Source of the DNA: Pirellula staleyi DSM 6068
GTDB lineage: Bacteria > Planctomycetota > Planctomycetia > Pirellulales > Pirellulaceae
DNA: 64,000 bases
Reading direction: 5' to 3'
Assembly: GCF_000025185.1 (NCBI RefSeq)
Contig: NC_013720.1
Span: forward strand, 2,790,001-2,854,000
Both the position numbers and the translations under genes were made by a program. Below, piece by piece: positions 38,218-46,642 of the stretch. The notes beneath the pieces are model-generated. The model made no database searches. It worked only from the letters and a program-made list of their open reading frames with translations, and was not told where the DNA came from. Positions within the stretch are counted from its first letter, which is position 1. Each line of letters opens with the position of its first letter.

Positions 38218-38499
38218 TTAGGCTGCGAGTCGATTGGGAACCATCATCGGCGCTGTTTCGGCAGCAATCGAGGGCTCGACCTTGCGAATGGTGGTTCCGC
38301 TTGAGGTATAGAACTTCAGCACGTTCTCCTCGACAAACCAGACGGCGTGTCCCCCATCGGTGGTGAACCGACGGCCGCAGTAGTGCCCCGCGCGAATCAA
38401 AATCGATTCTTCGAACGTGTCGCCACTCTTGAGACCGAGTTGACTGAAGGTCTCGGCGACAAGCTCGCGAACTCGCTGGGTTAGGACCGCGTGGTGCAT
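38218..38499 (-). CDS. Small conserved protein of unknown function
   Basis: A 93-residue protein without signal peptide or membrane segment. Recognisable pieces are an N-terminal helix (LTQRVRELVAETFSQLGL), ESILIRAGHYCGRRFTTDGGHAVWFVEEN, and a VLKFY strand. The mixture of a helix and several strands suggests a small alpha/beta fold. I do not know a named family; it looks like a planctomycete-conserved protein. It lies about 175 bases upstream of the LarA-like gene on the same strand and is divergent from a small acidic-protein gene, so it could head that transcript. Confidence 0.7.
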   Translation of the reverse strand: MHHAVLTQRVRELVAETFSQLGLKSGDTFEESILIRAGHYCGRRFTTDGGHAVWFVEENVLKFYTSSGTTIRKVEPSIAAETAPMMVPNRLAA

Positions 38500-38840
38500 G
38501 CCTGTTTCTCAATCAACGCAAAGGGAACCGACCTGCTCCCTGGAAATGTTCCAGCTGGAGGAGGAATAACGATGCTATCGGCTGTAATGTCTCGCTAGTT
38601 CACCCCTCATCGTCAGTACCGCCAAAGTTTGCCTATCCTGCCCATGTCAAACCTGCAGGGGTGGGTAAGAGCTACGGTGTGCCGAGCGTAAGCTCTTGCG
38701 GCCAGGGCATGGAGGCCGAATCAAAGCCAGTGACAGTGCTGGCAACGCTTTCCGGGCCCCATCGCTTTAGCCGGAGATGCTGTTGCTGCGGTTCCCCCCA
38801 TGCCACGCCGCTGGCAGCACAGAATGTAAGGAGAGGTGCC
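38500..38840. other. Structured intergenic leader upstream of the 71-residue protein
   Basis: About 340 bases between divergent genes. It contains an 8-codon open frame with an excellent ribosome binding site (listed separately), a hairpin at 38667-38697 (AAGAGCTACG with CGT-A-AGCTCTT) and a smaller one at 38726-38743 (GCCAG/CTGGC). It may be a regulatory 5' leader; I could not match it to a known riboswitch. Confidence 0.45.
38572..38598 (+). CDS. Candidate 8-residue leader peptide
   Basis: ATG CTA TCG GCT GTA ATG TCT CGC TAG, encoding MLSAVMSR. GGAGGAGGA at 38557-38565 lies six bases before the ATG, which is near-ideal. The codon content shows no obvious amino-acid attenuation signal. It may be a translated leader or chance. 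Confidence 0.3.
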   Translation: MLSAVMSR

Positions 38841-39056
38841 ATGAGTAGTCATGATGACTCACAGCACGGTGAGGAAATCGACGATGTGTCGCTCACCGAT
38901 ATGACAGCCGACGAGGTTCAGGAGTTGCTCAGCGAGTCGGGAATCGAAGTTTCGATTGCCGAAGTGGAGCACATGATGAGCCTGATTCTGAACACTGGCT
39001 CGATTGAAGAGGCCGTGCAGTTGCTCGCTCAATTGCCTCAACAGAAGGCAGCCTAG
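38841..39056 (+). CDS. Small acidic protein of unknown function
   Basis: A 71-residue, strongly acidic, mostly helical protein (LTDMTADEVQELLSESGIEVSIAEVEHMMSLIL, then EEAVQLLAQL). It has no Cys, signal peptide or membrane segment. I chose ATG 38841 because AAGGAGAGG precedes it directly; the longer open frame has no such site. The amphipathic helices suggest a small protein-binding module, but I recognise no family. It is followed by a strong bidirectional-looking stem-loop and is convergent with the basic-protein gene at 39226. Confidence 0.72.
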   Translation: MSSHDDSQHGEEIDDVSLTDMTADEVQELLSESGIEVSIAEVEHMMSLILNTGSIEEAVQLLAQLPQQKAA

Positions 39057-39112
39057 CCGAATGATTTAAGCGGCCGAGGCTTCCAGGCAACAAGAAACGC
39101 AAAACGCGGCAA

Positions 39113-39142
39113 GTTACACTATGTGGTAGTAACTGCCGCGTT
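39113..39142. terminator. Shared terminator between convergent genes
   Basis: AACGCGGCA and GTTAC pair with GTAAC and TGCCGCGTT, with one bulged A. On the minus strand TTGCGTTTC follows, and on the plus strand CTGGTTG. It probably serves the basic-protein gene best. Confidence 0.75.
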
Positions 39143-39225
39143 CTGGTTGATTGAGTGATCCACTACCAGCAGCTTACGCTGACCATGGAGTGGCGGACGA
39201 GTTTGCCCGCCAACGCTGGCGATAC

Positions 39226-39585
39226 TTAGCCGAGGAGCTTGGCGAGCGTATCGAGAGCAGCCTTCGCCTTGGCGATGCCACCCATTTGGTCGGCCAGCTT
39301 CTTGGCGGCGATCAGCGTATCGAGCGAGCTGTCACCAGCTGCAGGACCAGCGGCGGCCTTCTTGCCCGAACCTGGCTTGCGACCACGCTTGGCCTTAGGG
39401 GCTGCGCCTGCCTTTGCGCCCTTCTTGGCATTCGACAGAATCGTGCTGACAAAAGCGGGCGAAACCTTGTGACCTTCTTTGGTCAGGGCTTCAGCGATGG
39501 CGGTTGGACCGAGCTCAGGGTGATCTGCCTTGTACTTACGAATCACTTCCGACTTGCTTGGACCAGCTGCTGCTTTTTTCGCCAT
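39226..39585 (-). CDS. Basic Ala/Lys-rich protein, probable DNA-binding/nucleoid protein
   Basis: A 119-residue protein. Residues about 10-55 look like a small helix-turn-helix (SEVIRKYKADHPELGPTAIAEALTKEGHKVSPAFVSTILSNA), followed by a basic, histone-H1-like linker rich in Lys, Ala, Gly and Pro (about 55-85), then a C-terminal helix with ALDTLAKLL. This combination suggests a nucleoid-associated or chromatin-like protein, plausible given the compact nucleoids of planctomycetes. The ATG at 39585 begins MAKKAAAG. It has a long AT-rich upstream region. DNA binding is inferred from composition and the helix pattern. Confidence 0.78.
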   Translation of the reverse strand: MAKKAAAGPSKSEVIRKYKADHPELGPTAIAEALTKEGHKVSPAFVSTILSNAKKGAKAGAAPKAKRGRKPGSGKKAAAGPAAGDSSLDTLIAAKKLADQMGGIAKAKAALDTLAKLLG

Positions 39586-40159
39586 GATCTCATATTCCTT
39601 ACGGGTGCAATAAATACCGAGACTTCACAGAATCTCTTTGTGCAAGACCCTATCCCTGATTATGAGGATTGTCAACAGCCACAGCACGCCAAGAGCCCCC
39701 TTTAAAGGGCATTCAAAGCGATCTCAAAAGCATTTTGAAGGCGCTAATCTAAACCCTCGTGGTTGTGTTGTGCGGCAAAAAATAGTTTGGTTCAAACAAC
39801 CTTTTTGCGCTCGACCGCAACATCGAAGTGACCTTTTATCGACACCTTGTTGCAGCGAGGCTGCATGTAGTCATTGCACCACATTCTAAGCATCAAGCAT
39901 GAAATTGTTAGCTCACCTAGGGGGTGTGTTCGCCGCATGCTAGGTAGTGATAGCCTAGCACCTGTTGCTCGATCGGACTTCACGCCTGGTGTATTATGAA
40001 GCTAATCGCGGCTGATACCTGGGTACGTTCTACGGTTTGCCGACGACCTAATTCCGCGTTGTGCTGCGTGTCAGGAATCTGCCTTTCACGGTCCGCCGAG
40101 GAAGGCACCATGATTTTCAAGAAAAATATTGGAATTCTTTCCTGGGAGGTGTTCTGACG
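39586..40159. other. AT-rich divergent intergenic region
   Basis: About 570 bases between the basic-protein gene and a protease gene. It is visibly richer in A and T than its surroundings, holds the palindrome CCCTTTAAAGGG at 39698-39709 and a hairpin at 39939-39960. No gene is evident; it should hold both promoters. Confidence 0.5.
39939..39960. repeat. 7-bp inverted repeat upstream of the protease gene
   Basis: TGCTAGG (39939-39945) and CCTAGCA (39954-39960) flank an 8-base spacer, about 200 bases before the protease start. A regulator-binding or hairpin role is possible. Confidence 0.45.
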
Positions 40160-41656
40160 ATGACGAATACCCCTGCGGAAATCGCGACAGGTCCTTCTCT
40201 GCCGGTGCGTCCACGACGCACTCTCCTGGGGTTTGTGCTGCGATCGATCGTGCTCCTGTTGCTTCTGGCACCTGTAGCCTATGCCGTTTACGTTGGGGCT
40301 AAGACCGCTCTCTCGCGAGGTATTCCCGCTTCGCCAAGTGGCGGCAATGGCCGCGGCACTGAGGCAGCTTTAAGGGCCCCCGCGAACGTGGTAGCGTCAG
40401 GTACGATACAACCACTCGGTGTATCAGGGCGGGGCTCCACCCAACTCGCAGAGCAAATACTCGCCAGTGTTGTGATCTTAGAAGAAGATGGGCCGAGTGG
40501 GCTCACTCCTGTTGGCTCTGGATTTGTCGTCGGCGAGCATGGCAAAATTGTAACTTCGTTACATGTCGCGGTGGAAATGACGGCGGGAGTCGCCCGTTTT
40601 CAAGATGGACGTGTATTTGAGATTGAAGGCTATTTAGGAAGCAGCAAGGTCCATGATCTGGCCATCCTGCAATTAAAAGGGGCCACGACCGGTTTGGTAC
40701 CCCTGCAGCTGGCCAAGGACGAACCGGCTCCTTTGGCACCGATTTTGGCGGTCGGACATCCGCAGGGGCTGGCGTTTTCGCTTGCCGATGGAGCTGTCAG
40801 CCGGGTGATTGCTACCGAGGAGATGCCCGACGCTTCTCGCCAATGGGTAAAAACACTCACGGGAACCGATACCAAGTCGCGCTGGATTCAGCACACGGCC
40901 AAACTATCGGATGGCAACAGCGGCGGGCCTCTCGTAAATACGCAGGGCGAAGTGCTGGGGGTGAATACATGGGTCGATCGCCAAACCGGATTTGGATATG
41001 CAATTGCCTCTCGCGCAATTCATGAGCTGCTGGAAGAGGTGCGCGATAATCCACTGCCACTGGTGGAACTGGCCACGAGCGAAGCGCGGCTGCGATCGCA
41101 GCTTTGGAATGCTTCCGCGAGCCGACTCGAGCGTCTGGCGCGTGACGCCAAAACCATGCGCTACCTGCCCGAGTCGGATACGGATCGGCAGTTGCTCGGT
41201 GAACTGGCGTGGTGCATCACACTCGCCAACAACCCCGAGCAGTTTGCTAAAACCGAATCGAAGGGAGAGCAGTTTGTCGATTTAGCGCGAGCGGCTGATC
41301 GGGCTGTCGCCGATCTCAAGCGTTACAAGTGGGGAGATGGTGTGCAGCTCATTCTGGTGAATGAATGGGCTGTCTCGCAGGTCTTTCGGCCGCACGCAGG
41401 AGTCTTTGCTTTTGTCGTGGTGAGACGCATGGTCGAGGGGGCCCGTGGTGAAGCGGCCCTGATCGTCGAAATCGCCGGGTATCAGCAAGAGCTCTTATTG
41501 CCCCTGGAGTCGAAACTCGACGTCCCAAAACCCGGGACCAATTTGCTGATCATCGGGGTGAATCGCGACGGACAATCGGTACGTTATGGCGATAATCCAC
41601 TTCAGCCTCGAGTGGCACCGGTGATTTATGCGCCGATCTTATTGCCACTCGAATAA
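40160..41656 (+). CDS. Membrane-anchored trypsin-like serine protease
   Basis: A 498-residue protein. A basic N-terminus (RPRR) and a membrane span at about residues 22-46 anchor it with the protease outside. The trypsin-like domain spans about 95-285, with His135 (TSLHVAV), Asp166 (VHDLAIL) and Ser254 (DGNSGGP). No PDZ domain follows; the last 200 or so residues form an unknown domain containing VDLARAADRAVADLKRYKWGDG. ATG 40160 is preceded by GGGAGGTG; the open frame upstream to 40061 lacks such a site. It is convergent with a CBS gene. The role is probably envelope protein processing or quality control. Confidence 0.87.
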   Translation: MTNTPAEIATGPSLPVRPRRTLLGFVLRSIVLLLLLAPVAYAVYVGAKTALSRGIPASPSGGNGRGTEAALRAPANVVASGTIQPLGVSGRGSTQLAEQILASVVILEEDGPSGLTPVGSGFVVGEHGKIVTSLHVAVEMTAGVARFQDGRVFEIEGYLGSSKVHDLAILQLKGATTGLVPLQLAKDEPAPLAPILAVGHPQGLAFSLADGAVSRVIATEEMPDASRQWVKTLTGTDTKSRWIQHTAKLSDGNSGGPLVNTQGEVLGVNTWVDRQTGFGYAIASRAIHELLEEVRDNPLPLVELATSEARLRSQLWNASASRLERLARDAKTMRYLPESDTDRQLLGELAWCITLANNPEQFAKTESKGEQFVDLARAADRAVADLKRYKWGDGVQLILVNEWAVSQVFRPHAGVFAFVVVRRMVEGARGEAALIVEIAGYQQELLLPLESKLDVPKPGTNLLIIGVNRDGQSVRYGDNPLQPRVAPVIYAPILLPLE

Positions 41657-41704
41657 CGGCGAAGTTGATCGCAGCGGCGTGCGACTCGCTTCTACTAAAG
41701 ATCG

Positions 41705-42142
41705 CTATCCCAGCAAGTAACTCTTGAGGTAGTGATTTTCACGCGAGAGTTCGTCGTGCTGAGCTTTCACAATATCGCCGATCGATATGATCCCAACGAT
41801 CTGATCGCCATCAATCACCGGAAGATGCCGAATGCGATGCTCGGTCATCAGTCCCATCGCATGATGGAGTTCGTCGGAAGCGTGGCAGATATACGGATCG
41901 CGCGTCATCCGATCGGCAACAAACGTATTCTCTAAGGTGCCTCGTTTTTCGGCGGCAAAACGCAGCAGATCACGTTCGGTAATGATCCCTAGCATCGGCT
42001 GTCGATCGGCTTTGCTTTCCCGCACCACCAACGAGCCGATGTTGTAGCGAACGAGCAGTTCTACGACCCGCGCGAGGGTGTCGCCCGGCTGGCATGTGAG
42101 AACAGCAGACCCCTTCGTTTGCAAGATATCGCGTACCTGCAT
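41705..42142 (-). CDS. CBS-domain pair protein
   Basis: A 145-residue protein built of two tandem CBS domains: VRDILQTKGSAVLTCQPGDTLARVVELLVRYNIGSLVV and the later FVADRMTRDPYICHASDELHHAMGLMTEHRIRHLPVID. The linking segments RPMLGIITERDLLR and QIVGIISIGDIVK are typical. Such Bateman modules bind adenosine nucleotides or other ligands and act as sensors. Nothing else is fused here, so its partner is unknown. ATG 42142 is chosen because GGAGGT precedes it; an ATG at 42172 also exists. Confidence 0.9.
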   Translation of the reverse strand: MQVRDILQTKGSAVLTCQPGDTLARVVELLVRYNIGSLVVRESKADRQPMLGIITERDLLRFAAEKRGTLENTFVADRMTRDPYICHASDELHHAMGLMTEHRIRHLPVIDGDQIVGIISIGDIVKAQHDELSRENHYLKSYLLG

Positions 42143-42404
42143 GGTTGGACCTCCAGCAGCAAATGGAACCATCGCTGCAAACTAGAATTGGGAGAGACGA
42201 GTCCAAAGAGAAGCTTGCGGCTCAAAGCCCGTGATTAGCGAAGAAGTTGCAGGGACTGTTTTCGCTGTTCGTTGATGGCCATGAGCAACTCGCGCGAGCA
42301 TAGAGGTTGTCGCGATGGGGACGCAAATCGATTTTGAGGAATCTTGTCAGATTGTGCGACAAATGCTTGTGAAAAATGTCACAGGCCGGGGATGTTGTCG
42401 TCTT

Positions 42405-43574
42405 CTAAAACCCCTCATCGAGGAGTTTTTTTAGTACCGCTGCTAAGTGGTCGATTTGCGAGGCATTGTTGTAGAGGTGATGCGAAACGCGGATGAAGCG
42501 GCGTCCTTCGAATTCGACGATCGGTACTTCGATTTGCCCTACTTCGAACAGTTTGGCTTGCAGCACACGGCGATCGCCAAAGCGGATTGGCAGGTGCACC
42601 ATCGAAAGATTCCAAGGCTCGCCTGCCGGAGTGATCGGGGTTCCCTCTACCAGCGGCGCAAGTTTTTCGCGAGTGTAGTGGGATAGCCGCCGCGCGTGCT
42701 CGCGAAAGGTTTCGACACCGATCTGTTTCCAAAATTCGATGGCAGCAGCGATGCCGAGCCAGCTTCCATAGTCGCGCGTTCCACCCCACAGGAATTCATC
42801 GCGCCAGGTGAGGCGATCTTCGGGGAGCAAACGTCCCCAGCTAAGCTGCGGAACACGAATGGTGGCATGCCACTGCGGCGCGACCCACAAACAGCCGCTT
42901 CCAAGCGGGGCGCACATCCATTTGTGACAGCTGGCTGTATAGTAATCGACTCCTAGTTTTTCGGGATGCACGTCGACTTGCACCAAGGCATGCGGGCCGT
43001 CGACGGCTACGGCAATCCCGCGACGTTTGGCTTCGGCGGCGATCTCGGCAATAGGAAGCGTGATCGCGGTCGCCGAAGTGATGTGGCTCACCACGAGCAG
43101 TTTGGTTTGACGGGTGGCCACGGCGAAAATCGCATCAATCACTTGCTCGATCGATTCGATTCGCGCGGGCAAGCGTGCAGGAACCAGGAGTGCCTTCTTC
43201 TCCTGGCAACGTCGCTTCCAGATCCGCTCGACAGCGCCGTATTCGTGCGTCGGCAGAATCACCTGCTGGTTTTCTTCGAGTGGAAAGGAGTCGGCGATTA
43301 CATTCATGCCAGCGGTGGCATTGTCGACGAGCACCAAATTGCTGGGATTTGTTTCCAACATCTGACCGAGCGCCTCGCATGTCTGAGCATAGGCAGGCTC
43401 CAGTTGACGCGTGAAGAAATCCATTGGCTCTTCATCAAGTGCACGTTGCCAGGCATGTTTGGCGGTCAAGACAGACGCAGGCGACGGGCCAAACGATCCA
43501 TGATTCAGGTACGTCACACCGGGGCGAAGATTCCAGTGAGTGGCGGCGGTATGAGTCAGCGCTGCAGTGGACAC
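42405..43574 (-). CDS. Class V aminotransferase-like PLP enzyme (isopenicillin N epimerase-like)
   Basis: A 389-residue fold-type I PLP enzyme of class V. It shows TYLNHGSFGPSP near residue 22, DNATAGMN near 85, HITSATAITLPIAEI near 165, VDGPHA near 190 and the PLP lysine in ASCHKWMCAPLGSG near 215. The C-terminal EGRRFIRVSHHLYNNASQIDHL segment is usual. Annotated relatives are isopenicillin N epimerases or cysteine desulfurase-like proteins; there is no beta-lactam pathway here, so the true reaction (amino-acid lyase, desulfurase or epimerase) is open. It starts with GTG at 43574. A signal peptidase gene lies 69 bases upstream. Confidence 0.86.
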   Translation of the reverse strand: MSTAALTHTAATHWNLRPGVTYLNHGSFGPSPASVLTAKHAWQRALDEEPMDFFTRQLEPAYAQTCEALGQMLETNPSNLVLVDNATAGMNVIADSFPLEENQQVILPTHEYGAVERIWKRRCQEKKALLVPARLPARIESIEQVIDAIFAVATRQTKLLVVSHITSATAITLPIAEIAAEAKRRGIAVAVDGPHALVQVDVHPEKLGVDYYTASCHKWMCAPLGSGCLWVAPQWHATIRVPQLSWGRLLPEDRLTWRDEFLWGGTRDYGSWLGIAAAIEFWKQIGVETFREHARRLSHYTREKLAPLVEGTPITPAGEPWNLSMVHLPIRFGDRRVLQAKLFEVGQIEVPIVEFEGRRFIRVSHHLYNNASQIDHLAAVLKKLLDEGF

Positions 43575-43643
43575 ACCTAAAACTTTCCGAAGAGTCGATC
43601 CGACACAAAGTGGTCAAAAAATGTGCGAGTGAAGAGTTGTCAA

Positions 43644-45083
43644 TCAAGGAGCACTGCGGGGAGCGATCCAAAAGGGGCGATACACGAGCCCTCGAACGCT
43701 CGATGTTTTGGCGCTACCCAGTGGCCACGATCGGCTGTCGACCGAAACGGCACTATTGTCTCCCAGTACAGCGATTTCGTCGGCGCCGAGACGAACTTCC
43801 GAATCGTTGTCGGCAAATGTCGCCGGAGGGACGATCACATTGTCGCGGCGAATGCGAACCTCGGTGAGGGTAAGCGAAACGTTTGAGGCGCCGATCGCCA
43901 CGGGGTCCATTATTTTCCCACGCACTGCGATGGGATCACGATAGGGATGCTCGATGATTGGCCGGCCGTTCCAGGCAACCAGAACGCGGCGGTCGATAAG
44001 CCCGGCCAGCAGCATCCCTCCCCGCTCCAGATTCGTGGCGAGTTTTTTTTCGTAGACCAATTTAGTTCCATCAAAGAGCTGTAGCAGCTGAGTGTCGGGG
44101 GAGATCGCTACTTGGAACGTTTTCGATTCATCTCGCAGTTTGACTGCAAACGTTCCAGCGCCAGAGCTAGTCAGGTGAGCTTCGAAAAACAGATCGCGCA
44201 AACGCGTCATCAGCCGCGAACTGTCGGGGTTGTAGCTGTCGTTATCGAGCACTTCAGAAAGAGTGGTGCGAGGAGCAGGGGATTCCCACGTGGTCCATTG
44301 CTGATAGGCGAGCCACTGTACGGGCAAACGGTCGGCCGGTTTGGGACTACCGTTTTCGCGAGCCGATGTTTGGTTCTGGTCGTCGAAAACAAGCTTGCCG
44401 GGAGTGATTTTCCAGTGGTTCTCGGTAGGACGCAGCCAGCGATCGACGTTGGAGATATGCCGCGAAGGATGGTTGTGATCGTAGACAGTGGAAAGTCTCG
44501 AAGTGAGGTCGTGTCGCAGTAGGGTCGATACGCGACTTCCTTGCACGACGAGATCGCCATCGACGGCCGACCACGTTTCGCCAGGAAGCGCAGCGAGTCG
44601 CTTCACGGCGAGTTCTGGCATACCGGGCTGTGATAGGCCGATGACATCGCCTCTTCGAAGCGAGCCGATGAGAAGTGGCCAGCGATCCATCACCACCACG
44701 TCCCCCGCGAGGCGTTCGGCTTCTTCGAGTTTAACCTCGCGATAACCGCAATTCGGGCAGACGATGCGCGGTGCTCGTGCGGCACCATCGGCATCGACGC
44801 GAAACTCGAATAGACAATCGTCGCATGTCAGATGGTAGTGAGCGCCGAGAAGCGTGGGAGCCATGGATGGCCCTTCGATCCGAATCGTGCGAAAGACACC
44901 ATCGATAAACCACAGCCGCACAAGCATGAGGAGAAGCACGAGCGTCGCAACCGTGGCGACAGAAATCCGCGCAATGCGAGTGAATTGAGCTTCGCTGACG
45001 CGTGGCAATCGCTTGGATCGTTTCGGCACGCTGAGGGGGGGCGAAACTTCAGCGGTGATCGTCAGTTCTTCGGGCGTTGCCAA
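43644..45083 (-). CDS. Signal peptidase I with zinc ribbon and large extracytoplasmic insert
   Basis: A 479-residue S26A signal peptidase, much longer than the usual 170-320. One membrane span (about 38-60) is followed by box B with Ser73 in EGPSMAPTL and box D with Lys161 in AVKRLAALPGE, the catalytic Ser/Lys pair; the terminal GDNSAVSVDSRSWPLG box E lies near 440-455. Between box B and box D is a zinc ribbon, Cys87-x2-Cys90 and Cys109-x2-Cys112. Between box D and box E is an insert of about 250 residues whose second half (DLFFEAHLTSSGAGTFAVKL and later strands) looks like a concanavalin-like jelly roll. It should cleave signal peptides at the membrane. Confidence 0.88.
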   Translation of the reverse strand: MATPEELTITAEVSPPLSVPKRSKRLPRVSEAQFTRIARISVATVATLVLLLMLVRLWFIDGVFRTIRIEGPSMAPTLLGAHYHLTCDDCLFEFRVDADGAARAPRIVCPNCGYREVKLEEAERLAGDVVVMDRWPLLIGSLRRGDVIGLSQPGMPELAVKRLAALPGETWSAVDGDLVVQGSRVSTLLRHDLTSRLSTVYDHNHPSRHISNVDRWLRPTENHWKITPGKLVFDDQNQTSARENGSPKPADRLPVQWLAYQQWTTWESPAPRTTLSEVLDNDSYNPDSSRLMTRLRDLFFEAHLTSSGAGTFAVKLRDESKTFQVAISPDTQLLQLFDGTKLVYEKKLATNLERGGMLLAGLIDRRVLVAWNGRPIIEHPYRDPIAVRGKIMDPVAIGASNVSLTLTEVRIRRDNVIVPPATFADNDSEVRLGADEIAVLGDNSAVSVDSRSWPLGSAKTSSVRGLVYRPFWIAPRSAP

Positions 45084-45162
45084 GTGGGATGCTCGTTCGT
45101 GGTGGCGTCGGTGAGGTGGCGTGGAACTTGATTTAATGGATCGTTGAAGTCACTTTAGTCTA

Positions 45163-45546
45163 CTATCGACTGCGGAAGACAAAAAAGACTGCCGCGCACA
45201 TGCAGAGACCGGCCCATAAAAAGTCGAGGTTGAGTCGCTGATTCATGTAGTAGATCGAGAAGGGAACAAAGACGGCAAGCGTGATGACTTCCTGCATGAT
45301 TTTCAGCTGAGCGACAGAGAGATGAGCATCGTTGGCACCGATGCGATTGGCCGGGACCTGCAGCACGTACTCAAAAAAAGCGATTCCCCAACTCGTCAGG
45401 ATGGCGATCAGCAGCGGTGCTTGCGACGCATGAACGGCCCCCTCTTCGGCCGTCTTTCGACCGAGATGACCGTACCAGGCATAGGTCATAAATGCGTTGG
45501 AGGCGATCAGAAGCAGAATTGTTTGAACAACCGGGGGAAGACCCAT
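45163..45546 (-). CDS. DUF486/DMT-family small membrane protein
   Basis: A 127-residue protein with four membrane segments. It matches the DUF486 pattern: an N-terminal span with LLIASNAFMTYAWYGHL, ILTSWGIAFFEYVLQVPANRIG, LSVAQLKIMQEVITLAVFVPFSIYYM and a final span ending VFFVFRSR. The family belongs to the drug/metabolite transporter group but no substrate is known. It starts at ATG 45546 and lies about 80 bases upstream of the signal peptidase gene on the same strand. Confidence 0.9.
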   Translation of the reverse strand: MGLPPVVQTILLLIASNAFMTYAWYGHLGRKTAEEGAVHASQAPLLIAILTSWGIAFFEYVLQVPANRIGANDAHLSVAQLKIMQEVITLAVFVPFSIYYMNQRLNLDFLWAGLCMCAAVFFVFRSR

Positions 45547-45786
45547 ATCTGAAGAATCCTAGGAGAAAACGCTCGCGCTGGGGGGCAAACAAGCTTTGAC
45601 TAACTGCTCGAGCCATGCTGCTGAGTCTCTCGCGCGGCCCTAAGTTCGCAAGAGGGGAAGGGGATCCGTAGCCAGAATTCCCGAAAACGGAAAGAACAGC
45701 CCCGCTGTGAAACGGACGAACTAAACTAAAGAGGCAGATCTACTTGGTGAGGGCGAAAAACGTTTTGGGGCTTCTGGAGTCGGCTT

Positions 45787-46389
45787 GTGCCTGAGGTTCG
45801 AACATTCGCAATGCTGCTGCTAATCGCGATGCTTGATTGCACGCTGTGGCCGTCGTCTGTGTGCGGCGAAGATCGCGCGGCTGTCGAGCATTTTCGTCGA
45901 TCCGTGGCGCCGGTGCTCGTCGAGCTTTGTACGCAGTGCCATAACCCGCGCGATCAGTTTGCGGGGCTCGATTTAACGACGCGCGAGAGAACCCTTGCTG
46001 GCGGTGATGCGGGGGCTGTGCTCGAACTGGGGCGCCCGGAGCGCAGCTTGCTGTTATCGCGTATTGCCGATGGGAGCATGCCGCCGGAAGAGGATGGGCG
46101 CCGACTCTCGGAGCTTGAAGTCGAGGCGTTTCGAGTTTGGATTCGGGACGGACTCGCTTTTGATGAGCGTGCGATAAGTGGCACAGCTTCGCCGAATGCT
46201 ACTCAGCCCGCTGTACCTGGGTACGCAGCATGCTCGTGGCAATGGCAGAGAAGACCGGTTCCATCGCTTCGAACTCGCGGCTTTCGCCTTGGTAGTGCCA
46301 CACGAGGGTCATCGACGGGGTGCGCATCGCCCGGATCTTGGCTTCGACGAGCAGATCGAGGTAGAAAAAGCAGATGTCGACCCCGGTGA
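45787..46389 (+). CDS. Stand-alone PSC1-type cytochrome c domain, apparently truncated
   Basis: The first 135 or so residues are a signal peptide and a planctomycete cytochrome C (PSC1) domain: HFRRSVAPVLVELCTQCHNPRDQFAGLDL with the haem motif CTQCH, then LAGGDAGAVLE-GRPE-SLLLSRI, MPPEE and a VWIRDGLAF helix. The remaining 65 residues read through the antisense of the next, minus-strand gene and look like non-natural Arg/Ser-rich sequence. Full-length members carry DUF1549 and DUF1553 next, as at 52932-55934. So this is probably a truncated remnant, or a real short cytochrome with an accidental tail. GTG 45787 is used; ATG 45811 is an alternative. Confidence 0.6.
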   Translation: MPEVRTFAMLLLIAMLDCTLWPSSVCGEDRAAVEHFRRSVAPVLVELCTQCHNPRDQFAGLDLTTRERTLAGGDAGAVLELGRPERSLLLSRIADGSMPPEEDGRRLSELEVEAFRVWIRDGLAFDERAISGTASPNATQPAVPGYAACSWQWQRRPVPSLRTRGFRLGSATRGSSTGCASPGSWLRRADRGRKSRCRPR

Positions 46390-46642
46390 GCCTGGCGTCG
46401 ACGAATTCTTCCTTCGATTCGAGCACTTCGAGATCGGGAAACTCCTCACGCAGGCTATCGACGTGGAAGTCGATCAGTTCCAGGATCTTATAATTGGCCG
46501 GGTAGGCGGTGAGTGTCCAAAAGCTGGTGTTGGGGCTCTGCAGCGTGACGGTCCGGGGCCAGTCGTCGGTCATTTCTTCGGTGATGGTCCACCCTTCGGG
46601 GTACATCAGCTCGACACCAAATTGCTTATAGACCAACGGCAT
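46199..46642 (-). CDS. Unknown protein with a PsbP/DUF1795-like start
   Basis: A 147-residue soluble protein, MPLVYKQFGVELMYPEGWTI, then a mixture of strands and helices (DDWPRTVTLQSPNTSFWTLTAYP, LREEFPDLEVLESKEE, CFFYLDLLVEAKIRAM). The YPEGW opening is reminiscent of the PsbP/DUF1795 fold, which binds ligands or partners, but the match is weak. It has no signal peptide. I chose ATG 46642; upstream in-frame sequence to 46828 is Arg/Ser/Pro-rich and not protein-like. It overlaps the tail of the converging PSC1-domain frame by 191 bases, and the real codon usage favours this gene. Confidence 0.72.
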   Translation of the reverse strand: MPLVYKQFGVELMYPEGWTITEEMTDDWPRTVTLQSPNTSFWTLTAYPANYKILELIDFHVDSLREEFPDLEVLESKEEFVDARLTGVDICFFYLDLLVEAKIRAMRTPSMTLVWHYQGESREFEAMEPVFSAIATSMLRTQVQRAE

